Below are positions 62,065-64,000 of a DNA stretch of 64,000 nt, piece after piece. The notes below the pieces were generated by a model. The model was not told the origin of the DNA, searched no databases, and saw nothing but the letters and a program-made list of their open reading frames with translations. Numbering within the stretch: the first letter of the stretch is position 1; every line of letters starts with the position of its first letter. The DNA is taken from contig NZ_MTBQ01000011.1 in assembly GCF_002153375.1 (NCBI RefSeq), forward strand, positions 1 to 64,000. The letters run 5' to 3'. The position numbers and the translations under genes are program-made. This DNA comes from Oceanobacillus rekensis. GTDB lineage: Bacteria; Bacillota; Bacilli; Bacillales; Amphibacillaceae.

Positions 62065-63783
62065 ATGACAGGAATTTTAATAACATCAATTCTCTCTTTT
62101 ATTCTATTTTTTATTATTGCGGTGTATTTTATTTTCAAAAATAGCTTTCAACGGAAAACAACGATTAAAGCTATTGGACTAATCTTTATCACACTATTTA
62201 TAGTGACCGCCATTATTGTATATATTGTAATGCCAGCAATTACTATTCCAAATATGACCATAGCCAACTTAATTGTGGCGCTTGTTGGTGTTCTTGCATT
62301 GTATGGTGTAACGATGAGCAAGCCATTCACAAAGTCCAGCAGACAATTTGATTCCGTATCCGTAGGTATTATTGCCGCAGTGGTTATTGCTGTAGCTGCA
62401 TTTTTTATTATGGGTATCTTTGCTTTAGATGATACTTACGAATCCATCTCTAAACAGGATACGGAAGAAGCAAAACCGTTGGACAAGGATGCAACTCCGA
62501 TTGTTGTATCGCCAGAGTCTGCGAGAAATAAAGTTCAAAAAGCGATGAGTGTTGTACCCAATACTCAATTCTATGATTTAGGAAAGCTTCAAGTACAGAA
62601 GGTCGGTGATGAGATTGTATTTATTGCACCGGTTGAATTCACCGATTTCTGGCGCTATTTCCGTGGAAAGGAAACAGAAGGTTATTTTATGATTTCTGCT
62701 ACAGATATCAATGCAGGCCCTGAGTTTATTGAAAGTAAGATGAGGTATACCAATTCAAGTTTCTTCAATCATAATATTGAACGTACAATTTATGGTTCAT
62801 ATCCGAACTATATTCAAAGTGGGGAAGCTCAAATTGAAATAGACGAAGATGGAAAGCCATGGTATGTTCAAACACTGTATAAACCAATTGGCTTAACAAA
62901 TAAGCCGGATATGTCAAAATTAAATGTTGCAGTTGTTGACCCAGTAACAAGTGACGTTAATTTGTATGATACAGCGGAAGCACCTGAATTCGTTGATGGC
63001 TCGATCAGCTCAGAAATGGCTTCAGACGAAAACGAATATTTCGGACGTTATGTCCATGGTTGGCTTAATTCCTTATTCGGGAAAAAAGATGTAAAAATAC
63101 CGAATGAATCAGGTACGGAAAGTAATGTAACACCTATTTTTGATGAGAGTGGTAATATGCATTACTTTACTGATATGTCCTCACCAAAGGAAAATATTGA
63201 TTCTGCACTGGGGTATACATTGGTCAATGCTCGTACGGGAGAATTAGTTTATTATAATGGTGCACAAAATAATGGAATTATGGATAGTAAAGGTGCCAGA
63301 GAAATCGTCAATAAGGAATTTCCTGAGAAAAACTGGACCGGTTCCATGCCAATTTTATATAATATCGACGGGAATCCAACTTGGGTAGTCAACGTATTGG
63401 ATCCAAATGGATTGTTCAAACATTATGCATATATTAAAGCTGCTGATTCTGATTTTGTCGTTTTTGGTGATACAGCAAGACAGACACTTGATGCTTATCG
63501 TCTAGCATTAGCACAAGACCCAAGTAATGTGGAATCGACAGGCGAAACAGCTGGACTTGAAAAACGCAATGGGAATATTAGCCGTGTTGTCATAACAAAT
63601 CAGGAAACTGGTCAATTAATTCAATTCTTACTAGCAGGTGACCAAACCATTTATACGTTAAACTCCTCAAAAGCACCTTTAGCTGTATTTCTGCAGCAGG
63701 GTGATACCGTACAATTTGATGTTAACGTATTGGATAATGGAACAGCAATTGTCGAAATGCTAGAGATTGAAGGATTAAATTAG
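62065..63783 (+). CDS. uncharacterised membrane-anchored protein with large extracytoplasmic domain
   Basis: 572 residues. Four hydrophobic segments lie at about 3-25, 35-60, 66-83 and 100-122; then a roughly 450-residue soluble domain, acidic, with repeated 'Y...G....' beta units such as 'GEAQIEIDEDGKPWYVQTLY' and 'SMPILYNIDGNPTWVVNVLD' that look like PepSY-like or cell-surface beta repeats. ATG 62065 follows AGGAGC; a GTG two codons earlier is less well placed. No enzymatic motif recognised. Confidence 0.8.
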   Translation: MTGILITSILSFILFFIIAVYFIFKNSFQRKTTIKAIGLIFITLFIVTAIIVYIVMPAITIPNMTIANLIVALVGVLALYGVTMSKPFTKSSRQFDSVSVGIIAAVVIAVAAFFIMGIFALDDTYESISKQDTEEAKPLDKDATPIVVSPESARNKVQKAMSVVPNTQFYDLGKLQVQKVGDEIVFIAPVEFTDFWRYFRGKETEGYFMISATDINAGPEFIESKMRYTNSSFFNHNIERTIYGSYPNYIQSGEAQIEIDEDGKPWYVQTLYKPIGLTNKPDMSKLNVAVVDPVTSDVNLYDTAEAPEFVDGSISSEMASDENEYFGRYVHGWLNSLFGKKDVKIPNESGTESNVTPIFDESGNMHYFTDMSSPKENIDSALGYTLVNARTGELVYYNGAQNNGIMDSKGAREIVNKEFPEKNWTGSMPILYNIDGNPTWVVNVLDPNGLFKHYAYIKAADSDFVVFGDTARQTLDAYRLALAQDPSNVESTGETAGLEKRNGNISRVVITNQETGQLIQFLLAGDQTIYTLNSSKAPLAVFLQQGDTVQFDVNVLDNGTAIVEMLEIEGLN

Positions 63784-63817
63784 ATTTTTAAAATAGTAAA
63801 AGCTTGAAATTAAAATG

Positions 63818-63859
63818 AATGGGAAGCACATAGTAACCAACTATGCGCTTCCCATTTTC
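63818..63859 (+). terminator. terminator after the last gene
   Basis: Stem AATGGGAAGC.CATAGT/ACTATG.GCTTCCCATT with TTCT tail. Beyond it (63860-64000) no feature is seen. Confidence 0.9.
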
Positions 63860-64000
63860 TATTCCATCATCTCTTACGTATCCTGTGAAGACTCCACAAT
63901 TATCATTTTATAGGCTCATTAAAATTCAACTCCGTTTTAAAAAATCAGTTCTCCAATGTATATAAATGTTTCTTTGTTGATCTATTGTTACAATCACTTA

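Overview
The window is low-GC Firmicute DNA from a spore-forming member of Bacillaceae, most like the Oceanobacillus/Virgibacillus group. The reasons are A+T-rich intergenic DNA, strong AGGAGG-type ribosome binding sites, a gamma-type small acid-soluble spore protein (SspE), a CwlJ spore-cortex hydrolase, PdaA, and gene order matching the ygx-yga-yfh and yfj-yfk parts of the Bacillus subtilis chromosome. The genus is inferred; the family-level call is firm. No phage, plasmid, transposase, integrase or CRISPR array was seen.

Region by region. 1-390: the 5' end of a 16S rRNA gene on the minus strand, with leader hairpin and tandem P1/P2 promoters. 500-14,900: a B. subtilis-like syntenic block (ygxA, ygzB, perR, bcp, gsaB, ygaD, ygaC, sspE, mutY, yfhP) carrying insertions such as a pabB-pabC fusion, a cobalamin adenosyltransferase, a 2-hydroxyacid dehydrogenase and a potassium channel. 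15,000-17,500: an accessory patch with membrane proteins, an acetyltransferase and a possible degenerate type I toxin locus. 17,660-21,000: yfhH, recX, yfhF, a tRNA-like remnant, an acetyltransferase and yfhE. 21,700-27,150: two GntR-controlled ABC-transporter cassettes that meet tail to tail. 27,300-34,200: a ComEC-like secreted hydrolase, clpE with two CtsR boxes, pdaA, a Na+/H+ antiporter-family permease and yfkD. 34,400-40,900: three regulator-efflux or stress modules (MarR-MFS, MarR/CarD, TetR-DHA2), UspA and a CBS protein. 41,500-48,300: amino-acid uptake and use (ABC permease and binding protein, AGCS symporter, glutaminase), a YihY/BrkB protein and an SRAP-domain protein. 48,500-52,700: acetyltransferases, small membrane proteins and a CAP-domain exoprotein. 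52,900-59,900: mreBH, a probable two-step lysine catabolic pair (L-lysine 6-dehydrogenase and aldehyde dehydrogenase) beside an NSS transporter, and a CoA-disulfide reductase-like enzyme. 60,000-63,800: cwlJ and two uncharacterised proteins.

The most striking non-genic signal is a family of long dispersed intergenic repeats: seven copies, at about 7.35, 9.15, 21.05, 30.63, 41.08, 44.76 and 61.6 kb. They are unusually GC-rich for this genome and modular. Module 1 is a roughly 118-bp inverted-repeat hairpin bounded by GCTCTGGGAAATA and its complement. Module 2 is a roughly 135-bp nested rod bounded by AGTCCGGG and its complement. Some copies have lost one module or kept only its ends. A second family of shorter hairpin elements, bounded by GTTCAAAAAG-type ends, occurs four times. 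Both look like non-autonomous mobile or structured-RNA elements and are the best candidates here for something poorly described.
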